Positions 50,657 to 58,738 of a DNA stretch of 64,000 bases are shown here, one piece after another. The translations under genes and the position numbers were made by a program. Source of the DNA: Massilia oculi (GTDB taxonomy: Bacteria; Pseudomonadota; Gammaproteobacteria; Burkholderiales; Burkholderiaceae_D); NCBI RefSeq assembly GCF_003143515.1, contig NZ_CP029343.1, positions 496,001 to 560,000 on the forward strand. The letters are read 5' to 3'. Position 1 is the first letter of the stretch. The number at the start of each line of letters is the position of its first letter. The notes beneath the pieces are model-generated. The model was given only the letters and a program-made list of their open reading frames with translations, was not told the origin of the DNA and did no database searches.

Positions 50657-52042
50657 TTATCGCTGGTATGCGCCCAGGTCGATGCTGCTGCCACGCGCCT
50701 TGCCGTCGATGTCGGTCTTCGGCGCGTAGGTGGCGAGGCCGCGGCCGATCGCTGGCGAGCTGGTCGACAGCTTGTAGTCCGGGGTTGCCGCGGTGCGCGA
50801 GTAACCGGCGAACAGCGGTTCCGAGCTGATGGTGCCCGTATGGGTCAGGCCGTTACGCAGCCGGAAGTTGTAGGTCGTGTTCTTGGTGACCAGGTTGTTT
50901 TTATACGTGTTGCCCTTGCCGGTGGTCCCTTGCTCCGAGATGCCGTACTTGTTGTCGTAGACGATGTTGTTGTGCACGTGGACGTTGTTGGCGCCTGCCC
51001 TCGTGAAGTAGAAGTCGCCACCGCCGACGATGATGCCGAACACCGACGAGCTCACCGTGTTGTTGACGATCTGCAGGTCGGTCGCATCGTGCCACAGGTG
51101 GATCGCCGCCGAGCCCACGCGGTAGACGATGTTGTTCTTGATCGTGCCCGAAGTGCTGTGATAGATGCCCTGGACGTAGGTGCAGCCGGCCGGGCCGATA
51201 TCGTGCACGACGTTGCCGATCACATCGCCCTTGACGCCCTTGTAATAGCTGTCGACGCCGATCGCCGAGCCGCCGGCGCTATTGCACGGGATGGTCGTCG
51301 CCATGTGGTGCACGCGGTTGCCCTCGATGACGTTGTACGAACCGCCGGTGTAGATCCCGAGCACCCATTTGGTGCCGGTGCCGATCTTGCTGCCGTCGAC
51401 GTCGAAACCGATGATGCTGACGTAGTTGCCCCGGTTGTCCCAGGCGGTCTTGTTGGTCGAATTGGCAGGTGGCACGATCTTGGCGCCCCACTTGGTGGTC
51501 GACACCCAGTAGATGCGGTTGCTTGCCGTACCGCTGGCGGTGGTCCTGATGCCGCCGGCATAGGTGCCCGGCGCCACGAACACGGTCGTGCCGGCCTTGG
51601 TTGCTGCTTTGGCGGCGCGTGCCAGCGTCTTGAACGGCGCGGCCTTGGTGCCGGCGGCGCTGTCCGAACCGTTCGGCGAGACGTAGTAGTTGTACGGCGT
51701 GGCCGGGATCGTGCTCGGGCCGGCGACAGGGCCTGGATGACGCTTGGTGTACTCGGCGCTGCGCTTGATCTCCGCTTCGACGCTCACGAGACTGACGCCG
51801 CGGCTCATTGCCTGGGTCCAGTACTGCAGGCCGCCCGCATCCGGCTCACGGCCGAGAAGGGTCAGGTACAGCTGACGCACTTGTTCCTGGGCCGAGGCAG
51901 CGGCAGTGGCGGCTGGCGCCGCACTTTGCGGGGCTGTAGCGGCGTGGACCGATGCGGTAGCGGCCAGCAGCAAGGTTGCTGCGGCGGCGACACGGGTCAT
52001 ATTGGTGCGGAGGTGCGAGGCGATCATGGTGCTGCTTTTCAT
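50657..52042 (-). CDS. Secreted right-handed beta-helix protein with DUF4214 domain, 461 aa
   Basis: Signal peptide at residues 1-34, a DUF4214 domain at about 50-97 (VRQLYLTLLGREPDAGGLQY), then a right-handed parallel beta-helix of the pectate lyase/DUF1565 type: NYYVSPNGSDSAAGTKAAPF, coils with repeated NNxV patterns (IEGNRVHHM, IKNNIVYRV, IVNNTVSSS, VHNNIVYDN). Such proteins bind or cut polysaccharides; no catalytic residues can be assigned. From about residue 110 on it is nearly identical to the next gene, 1646 bases away. Confidence 0.8.
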   Translation of the reverse strand: MKSSTMIASHLRTNMTRVAAAATLLLAATASVHAATAPQSAAPAATAAASAQEQVRQLYLTLLGREPDAGGLQYWTQAMSRGVSLVSVEAEIKRSAEYTKRHPGPVAGPSTIPATPYNYYVSPNGSDSAAGTKAAPFKTLARAAKAATKAGTTVFVAPGTYAGGIRTTASGTASNRIYWVSTTKWGAKIVPPANSTNKTAWDNRGNYVSIIGFDVDGSKIGTGTKWVLGIYTGGSYNVIEGNRVHHMATTIPCNSAGGSAIGVDSYYKGVKGDVIGNVVHDIGPAGCTYVQGIYHSTSGTIKNNIVYRVGSAAIHLWHDATDLQIVNNTVSSSVFGIIVGGGDFYFTRAGANNVHVHNNIVYDNKYGISEQGTTGKGNTYKNNLVTKNTTYNFRLRNGLTHTGTISSEPLFAGYSRTAATPDYKLSTSSPAIGRGLATYAPKTDIDGKARGSSIDLGAYQR

Positions 52043-52302
52043 CTAAGGGTTTCCTTCTAGTCCGGAAAAATGACCGGGCAACGGAGGGGCCACGCACAGG
52101 GCGCGACTGTCCACGCGAGGCGTGGGCTTCTCCTGATGTGTCGGAGCGGACGGGGCGCAGGCGCCCGTCCACGAGATCTGCCAGCTGGCGCTGGCGCGGG
52201 TGACGCCGGACAAAGCTGGCCGGGGCTGGCTTCGGTCCGGGTCGGTACTGCCGGGGTGCTGCTGGGTAGTGCCGGGTGCTGCTGGGTGGTGCTGAGTGCT
52301 GC

Positions 52303-53457
52303 TTAGCGCTGGTAAGCGCCGAGATCGATGGCGGTGCCGCGTGCCTTGCCGTCGATGTCGGTCTTCGGCGCGTAGGTGGCGAGACCGCGGCCGATCGCTG
52401 GCGAGCTGGTCGACAGCTTGTAATTCGGCATTGCGGCGGTGCGCGAGTAACCGGCGAACAGCGGTTCCGAGCTGATGGTGCCCGTATGGGTCAGGCCGTT
52501 ACGCAGCCGGAAGTTGTAGGTCGTGTTCCTGGTGACCAGGTTGTTTTTATACGTGTTGCCCTTGCCGGTGGTCCCTTGTTCCGAGATGCCGTACTTGTTG
52601 TCGTAGACGATGTTGTTGTGCACGTGGACGTTGTTGGCGCCTGCCTTCGTGAAGTAGAAGTCGCCGCCGCCGACGATGATGCCGAACACAGACGAGCTCA
52701 CCGTGTTGTTGACGATCTGCAGGTCGGTCGCATCGTGCCACAGGTGGATCGCCGCCGAGCCCACGCGGTAGACGATGTTGTTCTTGATCGTGCCCGAAGT
52801 GCTGTGATAGATGCCCTGGACGTAGGTGCAGCCGGCCGGGCCGATATCGTGCACGACGTTGCCGATCACATCGCCCTTGACGCCCTTGTAATAGCTGTCG
52901 ACGCCGATCGCCGAGCCGCCGGCGCTATTGCACGGGATGGTCGTCGCCATGTGGTGCACGCGATTGCCCTCGATGACGTTGTACGAACCGCCGGTGTAGA
53001 TGCCGAGCACCCATTTGGTGCCGGTGCCGATCTTGCTGCCGTCGACGTCGAAACCGATGATGCTGACGTAGTTGCCCCGGTTGTCCCAGGCGGTCTTGTT
53101 GGTCGAATTGGCAGGTGGCACGATCTTGGCGCCCCACTTGGTGGTCGACACCCAGTAGATGCGGTTGCTTGCCGTACCGCTGGCGGTCGTCCTGATACCG
53201 CCGGCATAGGTGCCCGGCGCAACGAACACAGTCGTGCCGGCCTTGGTTGCTGCTTTGGCGGCGCGTGCCAGCGTCTTGAATGGTGCGGCCTTGGTGCCGG
53301 CGGCGGTGTCCGAGCCGGTTGGCGAGACGTAGAAATTGTTCGGGGTGGTCGGGATCGTTGCGGCGTTGGCCGACATGGCGGCGGCTAGCAAAGCGACAGC
53401 GGCAGCGGCGTGGGTGACGTTGGTACGGATCGAAGCGAAGGTGGCGAAGGTCTGCAT
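52303..53457 (-). CDS. Secreted right-handed beta-helix protein, near copy of its neighbour, 384 aa
   Basis: A signal peptide (residues 1-33), then at once the beta-helix beginning NFYVSPTGSDTAAGTKAAPF. It lacks the DUF4214 domain. From about residue 50 to the end it is almost identical to the protein at 50657-52042, also at the DNA level, with only scattered changes. So the pair arose by recent duplication or is kept alike by gene conversion, with different N-termini. Confidence 0.8.
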   Translation of the reverse strand: MQTFATFASIRTNVTHAAAAVALLAAAMSANAATIPTTPNNFYVSPTGSDTAAGTKAAPFKTLARAAKAATKAGTTVFVAPGTYAGGIRTTASGTASNRIYWVSTTKWGAKIVPPANSTNKTAWDNRGNYVSIIGFDVDGSKIGTGTKWVLGIYTGGSYNVIEGNRVHHMATTIPCNSAGGSAIGVDSYYKGVKGDVIGNVVHDIGPAGCTYVQGIYHSTSGTIKNNIVYRVGSAAIHLWHDATDLQIVNNTVSSSVFGIIVGGGDFYFTKAGANNVHVHNNIVYDNKYGISEQGTTGKGNTYKNNLVTRNTTYNFRLRNGLTHTGTISSEPLFAGYSRTAAMPNYKLSTSSPAIGRGLATYAPKTDIDGKARGTAIDLGAYQR

Positions 53458-53873
53458 GAATGTGTCTTACCCCAAATAATGAATGCAACCCTTTGAGCTT
53501 GGGAAACTTCCTAAGTTCAACTTTTTTAGAGAAATTTTTCTTGAAGTAATAAATCTCCAAGAACAATTTCCCTATAGAAATCGAATACTCGCCTTGGATT
53601 GTCCCCATGTAGCGCGCCAGCGGACGAGTTTGCAGAGAGAAATGGCAAGGACGCGCAGATAGTTGCTCGGGGCGGTCCGGATGGCGGCGACGGCGGACAT
53701 GGCGGCGGCCAGCCAGGCGACGGCAGCAGTGCTGCGGGTAGCGTCTGTGCGGACCGGGGCGATCCTTCTCCTTAGAAATTAGACGCGACCATGATCTAAA
53801 TCGAACCCAACACGAAACCAAAAGTCGCGCTCAGCAGTCTTATCCCACGGCTACTTAACGCGAGGAGATTTCA
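53458..53873. other. Intergenic region holding a beta-helix gene remnant
   Basis: The first 130 bases are AT-rich and probably hold the minus-strand promoter of the gene ending at 52303. The rest includes the remnant at 53655-53772 and the start region of the DUF1566 gene. Confidence 0.4.
53655..53772 (-). pseudogene. Ghost of a third beta-helix gene (signal peptide part only)
   Basis: Minus-strand translation gives VRTDATRSTAAVAWLAAAMS followed by AVAAIRTAPSNY, matching the signal peptide region of the gene at 52303-53457 (RTNVTHAAAAVALLAAAMSA, then TPNNFY). No beta-helix follows. It is the cut-off start of a third copy of the family. Confidence 0.55.
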
Positions 53874-54245
53874 ATGGGCGAATACATGCAAATCCGGGGA
53901 TTGCTGCAAGACGGCGAAGAATATGCCGGTCTGATCTTGGGCAAGGACGAACCCGACTACCACCTGGTCCTGCTGCCAGGCGACTCCGCCGACGTCAGCT
54001 GGCCCACGGCCGTGGACTGGGCGAGCGCCCATGGGGGTGCGCTGCCGACGCGGCGCGAACTGGCGCTGCTGTTCGCGAACCTGCGCGAATCGTTCGAGCG
54101 CAACTGGTACTGGTCGAGCGAGCCGCACGCCACCCGCGCGCAGCTGGTCTGGGGCCAGAATTTCGCGAGTGGCATCCAGACCATCTATGGCCGGCCCTAC
54201 CGCGGCCATGCGCGCGCGATCCGGCGCATCAGCACAGCGGCCTGA
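53874..54245 (+). CDS. DUF1566 (Lcl C-terminal-like) protein, 123 aa
   Basis: The pattern WPTAVDWASAHGGALPTRRE, then NWYWSSEPHATRAQ and a closing Arg-rich strand fits DUF1566, a C-type-lectin-like fold common in bacterial surface proteins and phage tails. This version has no signal peptide. AGGAG precedes the ATG. Similar stand-alone proteins occur next to phage or fibre genes, but no such context exists here. Confidence 0.75.
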   Translation: MGEYMQIRGLLQDGEEYAGLILGKDEPDYHLVLLPGDSADVSWPTAVDWASAHGGALPTRRELALLFANLRESFERNWYWSSEPHATRAQLVWGQNFASGIQTIYGRPYRGHARAIRRISTAA

Positions 54246-54269
54246 GCCGGCGGCGCGGGCGAACCGGGA

Positions 54270-55712
54270 TCAGGGCTTCGGCACGCTGGAGCGGCCGATG
54301 TCCTGCTCCATATTCGCCAGGTACCAGGCGGTCGCGGTCATCAGCGCCACGTGGCGGCGCAGGATGTCCGGATCGACCTTGTCCAGGGTGTCGGCCGGCG
54401 TGTGGTGATAGTCGAAATAGCTCGAGGTGTCGACGATCGGCGCGAAACTCGGCACGCCCGCGCGTTCCAGACCGGCGAGGTCGCCGGTGGCCAGCACGTC
54501 CTGGCGTTGGAACACATTGGCGCCGATCGGCTGCATTGCCGCTTGCAGCGGCGCGAACAGCTTGACCGACTGCGGCATGACGCTGGCGCGCAGGCCGAAG
54601 GGACGGCCGACGCCGTTGTCGCTTTCGATGGCGCCGAAGTGCTTGCCCGCGTTGGCCTGTTCGGCGGCCAGGTAGGCGGCCGCGCCGCGCTGGCCATTCT
54701 CTTCGTTCATCCAGGCGACGAAGCGGATGGTGCGGCGTGGCCGGTAGTCGAGCTTCTTGAGCACCTCGAACACGGCCATCGCGCTGGCGACGGCCGCGGC
54801 ATCGTCGTGCGCGCCCGGCGACAGGTCCCAGGAATCGAGGTGGCCCGAGACGATCACGATCTCGTCCGGTTTCTCGGTGCCCGGCAAGTCGGCGATCACA
54901 TTGAAGCTGTCGGCGTCCGGCAGGTTCTGTGGGGTCAGCACGAGCTTCATGCTCAGCGGGCCGCGCTTGGCCAGGCGCGCCATCAGCATCGCGTCCTCCG
55001 CCGTCACGGCGGCGGCCGGGATGCGTGCGTTCTCGAGCAGGCCCGAGGAACCGGTATGCGGCAGGCGGTAGGCGGCGCCGCCGACCGAACGCACCAGCGC
55101 GCCGACAGCGCCGAGCTCGGCCGCCATGCGCGGGCCGTTGCGGCGGTAGGCCGAACCCTGGCCATAGGCATGACCGGCCAGGCCGCGGTCGGCCATGTGC
55201 TGGTCGAACGCCACGTCGAACAGGACGATCTTGCCCTTCACTTCAGCGGCGCGGCTCTTGAGCTCGTCGAAACTCTTGAGCACCAGCACCGGCGCCACCA
55301 GTCCCTCGGCCGGGGTCGCGCCCGAACCGCCCAGTGCGGACAGCACGACGCGCTGGGTCACGCCCTGCGGACGACCTGTGTACTCGACCAGCTCGCCGGT
55401 CTCGATGCCGCGCACCCAGTGCGGCACTTTTACAGGTTGCAAGGTCACCTTGGCGCCGAGCTTGCGCATCGCTTCCGCCAGCTGGGTCACCGCGGCGGCC
55501 GCGCCGGGCGAACCGGACAGGCGCGGACCGATCAGGTCGGTCATGTCTTCGGTACGTTGCCAGGCGTAATCGCTGCTCATCGCCGTGTCGCGAATCCTGG
55601 CGAGGGCTGCCGGATCGTTGCCGGGGCTGGCGGCCAGGGCCGGGACGCTCAGCAGCGCGGCGGCGATGACGCCCATGACGGGAAGGTGGTGGAGACGGAA
55701 GCTGCGTTTCAT
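54270..55712 (-). CDS. Secreted M28 aminopeptidase, 480 aa
   Basis: I start at ATG 55712, which gives a signal peptide ending ALA near residue 27. A PA domain insertion lies in the first half. The M28 zinc site is visible: GHLDSWD (His and Asp), GAHDDAAAV (bridging Asp), WMNEENGQRG (catalytic Glu and ligand Glu), ESDNG (Asp) and DYHHTPADT (His). It would remove N-terminal residues from peptides in the periplasm or outside. Length is normal for the family. Confidence 0.9.
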   Translation of the reverse strand: MKRSFRLHHLPVMGVIAAALLSVPALAASPGNDPAALARIRDTAMSSDYAWQRTEDMTDLIGPRLSGSPGAAAAVTQLAEAMRKLGAKVTLQPVKVPHWVRGIETGELVEYTGRPQGVTQRVVLSALGGSGATPAEGLVAPVLVLKSFDELKSRAAEVKGKIVLFDVAFDQHMADRGLAGHAYGQGSAYRRNGPRMAAELGAVGALVRSVGGAAYRLPHTGSSGLLENARIPAAAVTAEDAMLMARLAKRGPLSMKLVLTPQNLPDADSFNVIADLPGTEKPDEIVIVSGHLDSWDLSPGAHDDAAAVASAMAVFEVLKKLDYRPRRTIRFVAWMNEENGQRGAAAYLAAEQANAGKHFGAIESDNGVGRPFGLRASVMPQSVKLFAPLQAAMQPIGANVFQRQDVLATGDLAGLERAGVPSFAPIVDTSSYFDYHHTPADTLDKVDPDILRRHVALMTATAWYLANMEQDIGRSSVPKP

Positions 55713-55823
55713 GCGGCAAACCCTTGCTAGTTCGAAAGGATTCAAACGATAGCGCATTCGGCAACTTTTCGCCCCTGTTTTTTGCCGTACGTACATTTAA
55801 ACGGTAAGGGCGCAGCTCCTTGC

Positions 55824-56960
55824 TCAGGCCGGCACCAGGCGCACCAGCGTGATTTCCGACGGCGCGCCGAAGCGCTTCGGCGGTCCCCAGTAGCCTGTGC
55901 CGCGGCTGGTATAAACCCACATATCGCGTACGCGGTTCAGACCGGCAACAAAAGGCTGCTGCAACGGTACGAATAAATTCCATGGGAAGAACTGGCCGCC
56001 GTGGGTGTGGCCCGATAATTGCAAGTCGAAGCCGGCCTTTGCCGCTTCGGGCGCGCTGCGCGGCTGGTGGGCCAGCAGCACCTTCACGCCGACCCCGGGC
56101 GGCGCGCCATGGACGGCGCGCTGCGGGTCGCTCTTGTGCTCGGGGTGGAAGTGATGGGCCGTGTAATCGGCCACGCCGGCAATCATGAGGGCGGCATTGC
56201 CGCGCCGGCGCACCACGTGCTCGTTCATGAGCACCGTCAGGCCCAGGCGGCGCACCTCGGCGATCCACTCCAGCGCGCCGGAATAGTATTCGTGGTTGCC
56301 GGTGACAAAGAACACGCCGTCGCTCGCCTTCAGGCGCGCCAGCGGTTCGGTATGCATGGCCAGGCGCTGCACGCTGCCATCGACCAGGTCGCCGGTGACG
56401 GCGATGGCGTCGGCGCCGAGCTTGTTGACCTTGTTGACGATGGCGTTCAGGTAGGGCCGCTTGATGGTCGGGCCGACGTGGATGTCCGAGATCTGGGCGA
56501 TGGCGTAGCCGTGCAGCTCGGCCGGCAAGTCCCGGATCGGCACGTCGACCTTCACCACCCGCGCTACCCGCCGCGCGTTGACGTAGCCGACCACGGTCAC
56601 GGCCAGCGCCACCAGCGGCACGGCCAGTGCACTGCCGTAGCCGATCGCCGGCGTCAACGCGCCGAAAGGCAGCAGCGCCAGCAGGACCAGGTCGCGCAGC
56701 AAGGTAATCACCAGCAGCGACGAGAACAGACCCATCGACAGCAAGCCTAGCCAGGCAACCAGGTTCGACCAGCGCCGCCGGCGCAGCGAGGACGACATCA
56801 GGCCGACCGGCACCAGCGCGCCGAGCAGGCCCAGCAGGACGACGGAGAAGGCATTGCCGGCCAGGCCCAGCCCGAGATCGGGCAGCAGGCGCATGCCGAT
56901 ATAGACAAGCAGCAAGACCAGCAGGGAGAGGACGACGACGAAGCTACGGCTCGGGCGCAT
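55824..56960 (-). CDS. Membrane metallophosphoesterase, 378 aa
   Basis: Start taken at ATG 56960. Four or five transmembrane helices fill residues 8-130. The C-terminal domain has the calcineurin-like metal motifs in order: QISDIHVGP, TGDLVDG, VTGNHEYYSG, LLAHQPR and LSGHTHGGQFFP. It is similar to YaeI-type phosphodiesterases. The active domain probably faces the periplasm. Substrate unknown. Confidence 0.88.
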   Translation of the reverse strand: MRPSRSFVVVLSLLVLLLVYIGMRLLPDLGLGLAGNAFSVVLLGLLGALVPVGLMSSSLRRRRWSNLVAWLGLLSMGLFSSLLVITLLRDLVLLALLPFGALTPAIGYGSALAVPLVALAVTVVGYVNARRVARVVKVDVPIRDLPAELHGYAIAQISDIHVGPTIKRPYLNAIVNKVNKLGADAIAVTGDLVDGSVQRLAMHTEPLARLKASDGVFFVTGNHEYYSGALEWIAEVRRLGLTVLMNEHVVRRRGNAALMIAGVADYTAHHFHPEHKSDPQRAVHGAPPGVGVKVLLAHQPRSAPEAAKAGFDLQLSGHTHGGQFFPWNLFVPLQQPFVAGLNRVRDMWVYTSRGTGYWGPPKRFGAPSEITLVRLVPA

Positions 56961-57155
56961 GGTGATGATCGAATGACGGTGGTTGTTCCTAGATGGGGCG
57001 CCTGCCGCTGCTTGCAAGGCGGAATGTTACCGGCTGAGAAGCAGTTGTAAAAAACTGTATTAACGAAAGGCACAATCCGGCGTCGGGAATATAGTACGTC
57101 CATACCCGGTGTCGCAGTCATCATCCCGATCTCCGCCAGGGTAAAAGGAAAGACC

Positions 57156-57677
57156 ATGTTGAAATCGACAACCCTTGGTGCTGTGCTGCTGGCCGCTGTC
57201 GCGGTATCGCCGGCGGCAATGGCCGGTGATCGTGGTACGAACACGGCCGTTGGCGCGGTGCTCGGCGCCGTCGTCGGCCACACGGTCGGCGGCACCGGCG
57301 GCGCCGTCGCCGGCGGCGTGATCGGCGCGGCGGTGGGCAACTCCATCAAGACCCGCGACGACCGCCGTCATTACGGCCACCACAATGGCTACAACAACGG
57401 CTACAACAACGGCTACTACCAGTCGCAACCGGTGTACGTGCAGCCGCGCCCCGTGTATGTGCAACCGCGTCCGGTCTACGTGCAGCCACGCCCGGTGTAT
57501 GTGGAATCCCGTCCGGTCTATGTCCAGCCCCGTCCGGTGTACGTGCAACCGCGCCCGGTCTACATCGACAATCGCGGCCGCGGCTGGGACCGGCATGATC
57601 GCCATGACCGTCGGGATCGCCACGACCGCTGGGATCGCGACGACCGCCGAGGTCATCACTACGGCCACGGCCGCTGA
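57156..57677 (+). CDS. Glycine-zipper envelope protein with YVQPRPV repeats, 173 aa
   Basis: Signal peptide (residues 1-24), then a glycine-zipper segment (VGAVLGAVVGHTVGGTGG then AVAGGVIGAAVGN) that probably inserts in a membrane. An Asn/Tyr/Gly stretch follows, then seven copies of a YVQPRPV-like heptad, and a tail of alternating Arg, Asp and His that could bind metal or anionic surfaces. AAAGGAAAG precedes the ATG. Proteins with such a zipper occur in the outer envelope; the repeat tail is not of a kind I can name. Confidence 0.75.
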   Translation: MLKSTTLGAVLLAAVAVSPAAMAGDRGTNTAVGAVLGAVVGHTVGGTGGAVAGGVIGAAVGNSIKTRDDRRHYGHHNGYNNGYNNGYYQSQPVYVQPRPVYVQPRPVYVQPRPVYVESRPVYVQPRPVYVQPRPVYIDNRGRGWDRHDRHDRRDRHDRWDRDDRRGHHYGHGR

Positions 57678-57694
57678 TCCACGCCGATCCAATG

Positions 57695-57719
57695 AGCCGC
57701 GCACCGCGCGGCTTTTTTT
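57695..57719 (+). terminator. Terminator after the glycine-zipper gene
   Basis: AGCCGCGC (57695-57702), loop ACC, GCGCGGCT (57706-57713), then T residues to 57719. It isolates the kinase operon from upstream transcription. Confidence 0.85.
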
Positions 57720-57775
57720 CGTCTCCCCTCCGCTAGTTCCCCACATCGGCGCCATGCGCCAGGTTCGGGGACACC

Positions 57776-58738
57776 ATGTACGAAGCAGGCACCGTCGTTT
57801 CGCTGGCCGGCGGCCAGTATCGCTTGCGCGAGGCGCTGGCCGGATCGGCCTATGGCGTCGTGTGGCGCGCCGACAGCCTGCAGGCCAACGGTTGCGTGGC
57901 CCTCAAGCTGGTCAACCTGGAACAGATGGAACGCGCCCCAACCGGCCTGCGCGCACGCTGGCTGGCCAGCGCCAGCACCGAGATCGCCTTCCTGCGCGGC
58001 CTGGCGCCGTGGGATGGCCGCCACATCGTGCGCCTGCTCGACAGCGGCGAGCACGCCGGCATGCCGGCGATGGCGCTCGAGCTGCTCGACGGCGACCTGG
58101 CCGGCCACCTGACCCGCGAGATGGCGCTGGGGCGCACGATCGCCCCTGCCCGCGCGCTGGCCTGGATCGGCCAGGTCAGCCAGGCGCTGGCCAAGGTGCA
58201 CGCCAGCGGCTGGCGCTATCTCGACCTCAAACCGGGCAACCTGCTGCTGGACGGCGCGAACGACAGCGTCAAGCTGGCCGATTTCGGCACCAACCGCCGC
58301 CTCGACGACCTGCGCGCGCACACCTATGCCGGCACCGCCAACTGGCAAGCCCCGGAACAGTTCTTCCCCGACGCCAACGGCTACGCCACCGAGGCGCGCA
58401 CCGATTATTTCGCCCTTGGCGCCCTGCTCTACTACCTGGTCTGCGGGCGCCTGCTGCGCTACAGCAGCGCCTGCGGCCAGGCCTGGCAGGCGCACGGGCG
58501 CGACGCGGCGGCCAGCCTGCTGGCCGAGCGCCAGGCCCGGCCAGCTGTACTACAACCGGACGAAGCGGCGCTGTTCGCCAGCCGACTGGGCCCGGCCGCC
58601 GCGCCCGGCCTTGCGCTGCTGCGCGCGCTGGTGGCCGAGCGTCCCGCCGATCGTCCGAGCCATGCGCTGGACATCAGCCGCGGCCTGGCGGACATCGTCT
58701 CCGCCCTGAATGCCGAACCGCTGCGGAGCGCGGCATGA
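57776..58738 (+). CDS. Ser/Thr protein kinase (Hanks type, non-RD), 320 aa
   Basis: A complete eukaryote-like kinase domain without membrane segment. The ATP Lys is in VALKL (residue 44), the helix C Glu at about 69, the catalytic loop is YLDLKPGN (Asp 150, Asn 155) and the metal motif is ADFG (169-171), followed by TANWQAPEQ. The Arg before the catalytic Asp is replaced by Leu, so it is a non-RD kinase that may not need activation-loop phosphorylation. It overlaps the SEDS gene by ATGA; the proteins with FHA-like domains encoded next are its likely partners. Confidence 0.88.
   Translation: MYEAGTVVSLAGGQYRLREALAGSAYGVVWRADSLQANGCVALKLVNLEQMERAPTGLRARWLASASTEIAFLRGLAPWDGRHIVRLLDSGEHAGMPAMALELLDGDLAGHLTREMALGRTIAPARALAWIGQVSQALAKVHASGWRYLDLKPGNLLLDGANDSVKLADFGTNRRLDDLRAHTYAGTANWQAPEQFFPDANGYATEARTDYFALGALLYYLVCGRLLRYSSACGQAWQAHGRDAAASLLAERQARPAVLQPDEAALFASRLGPAAAPGLALLRALVAERPADRPSHALDISRGLADIVSALNAEPLRSAA

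Noticed and set aside
50840..52060. Plus-strand open frame of 406 codons, with a twin at 52276-53388
   Set aside because: Both are antisense to the beta-helix genes and are similar only because those genes are duplicates. They are Val/Asp/Arg-rich with no start signal.
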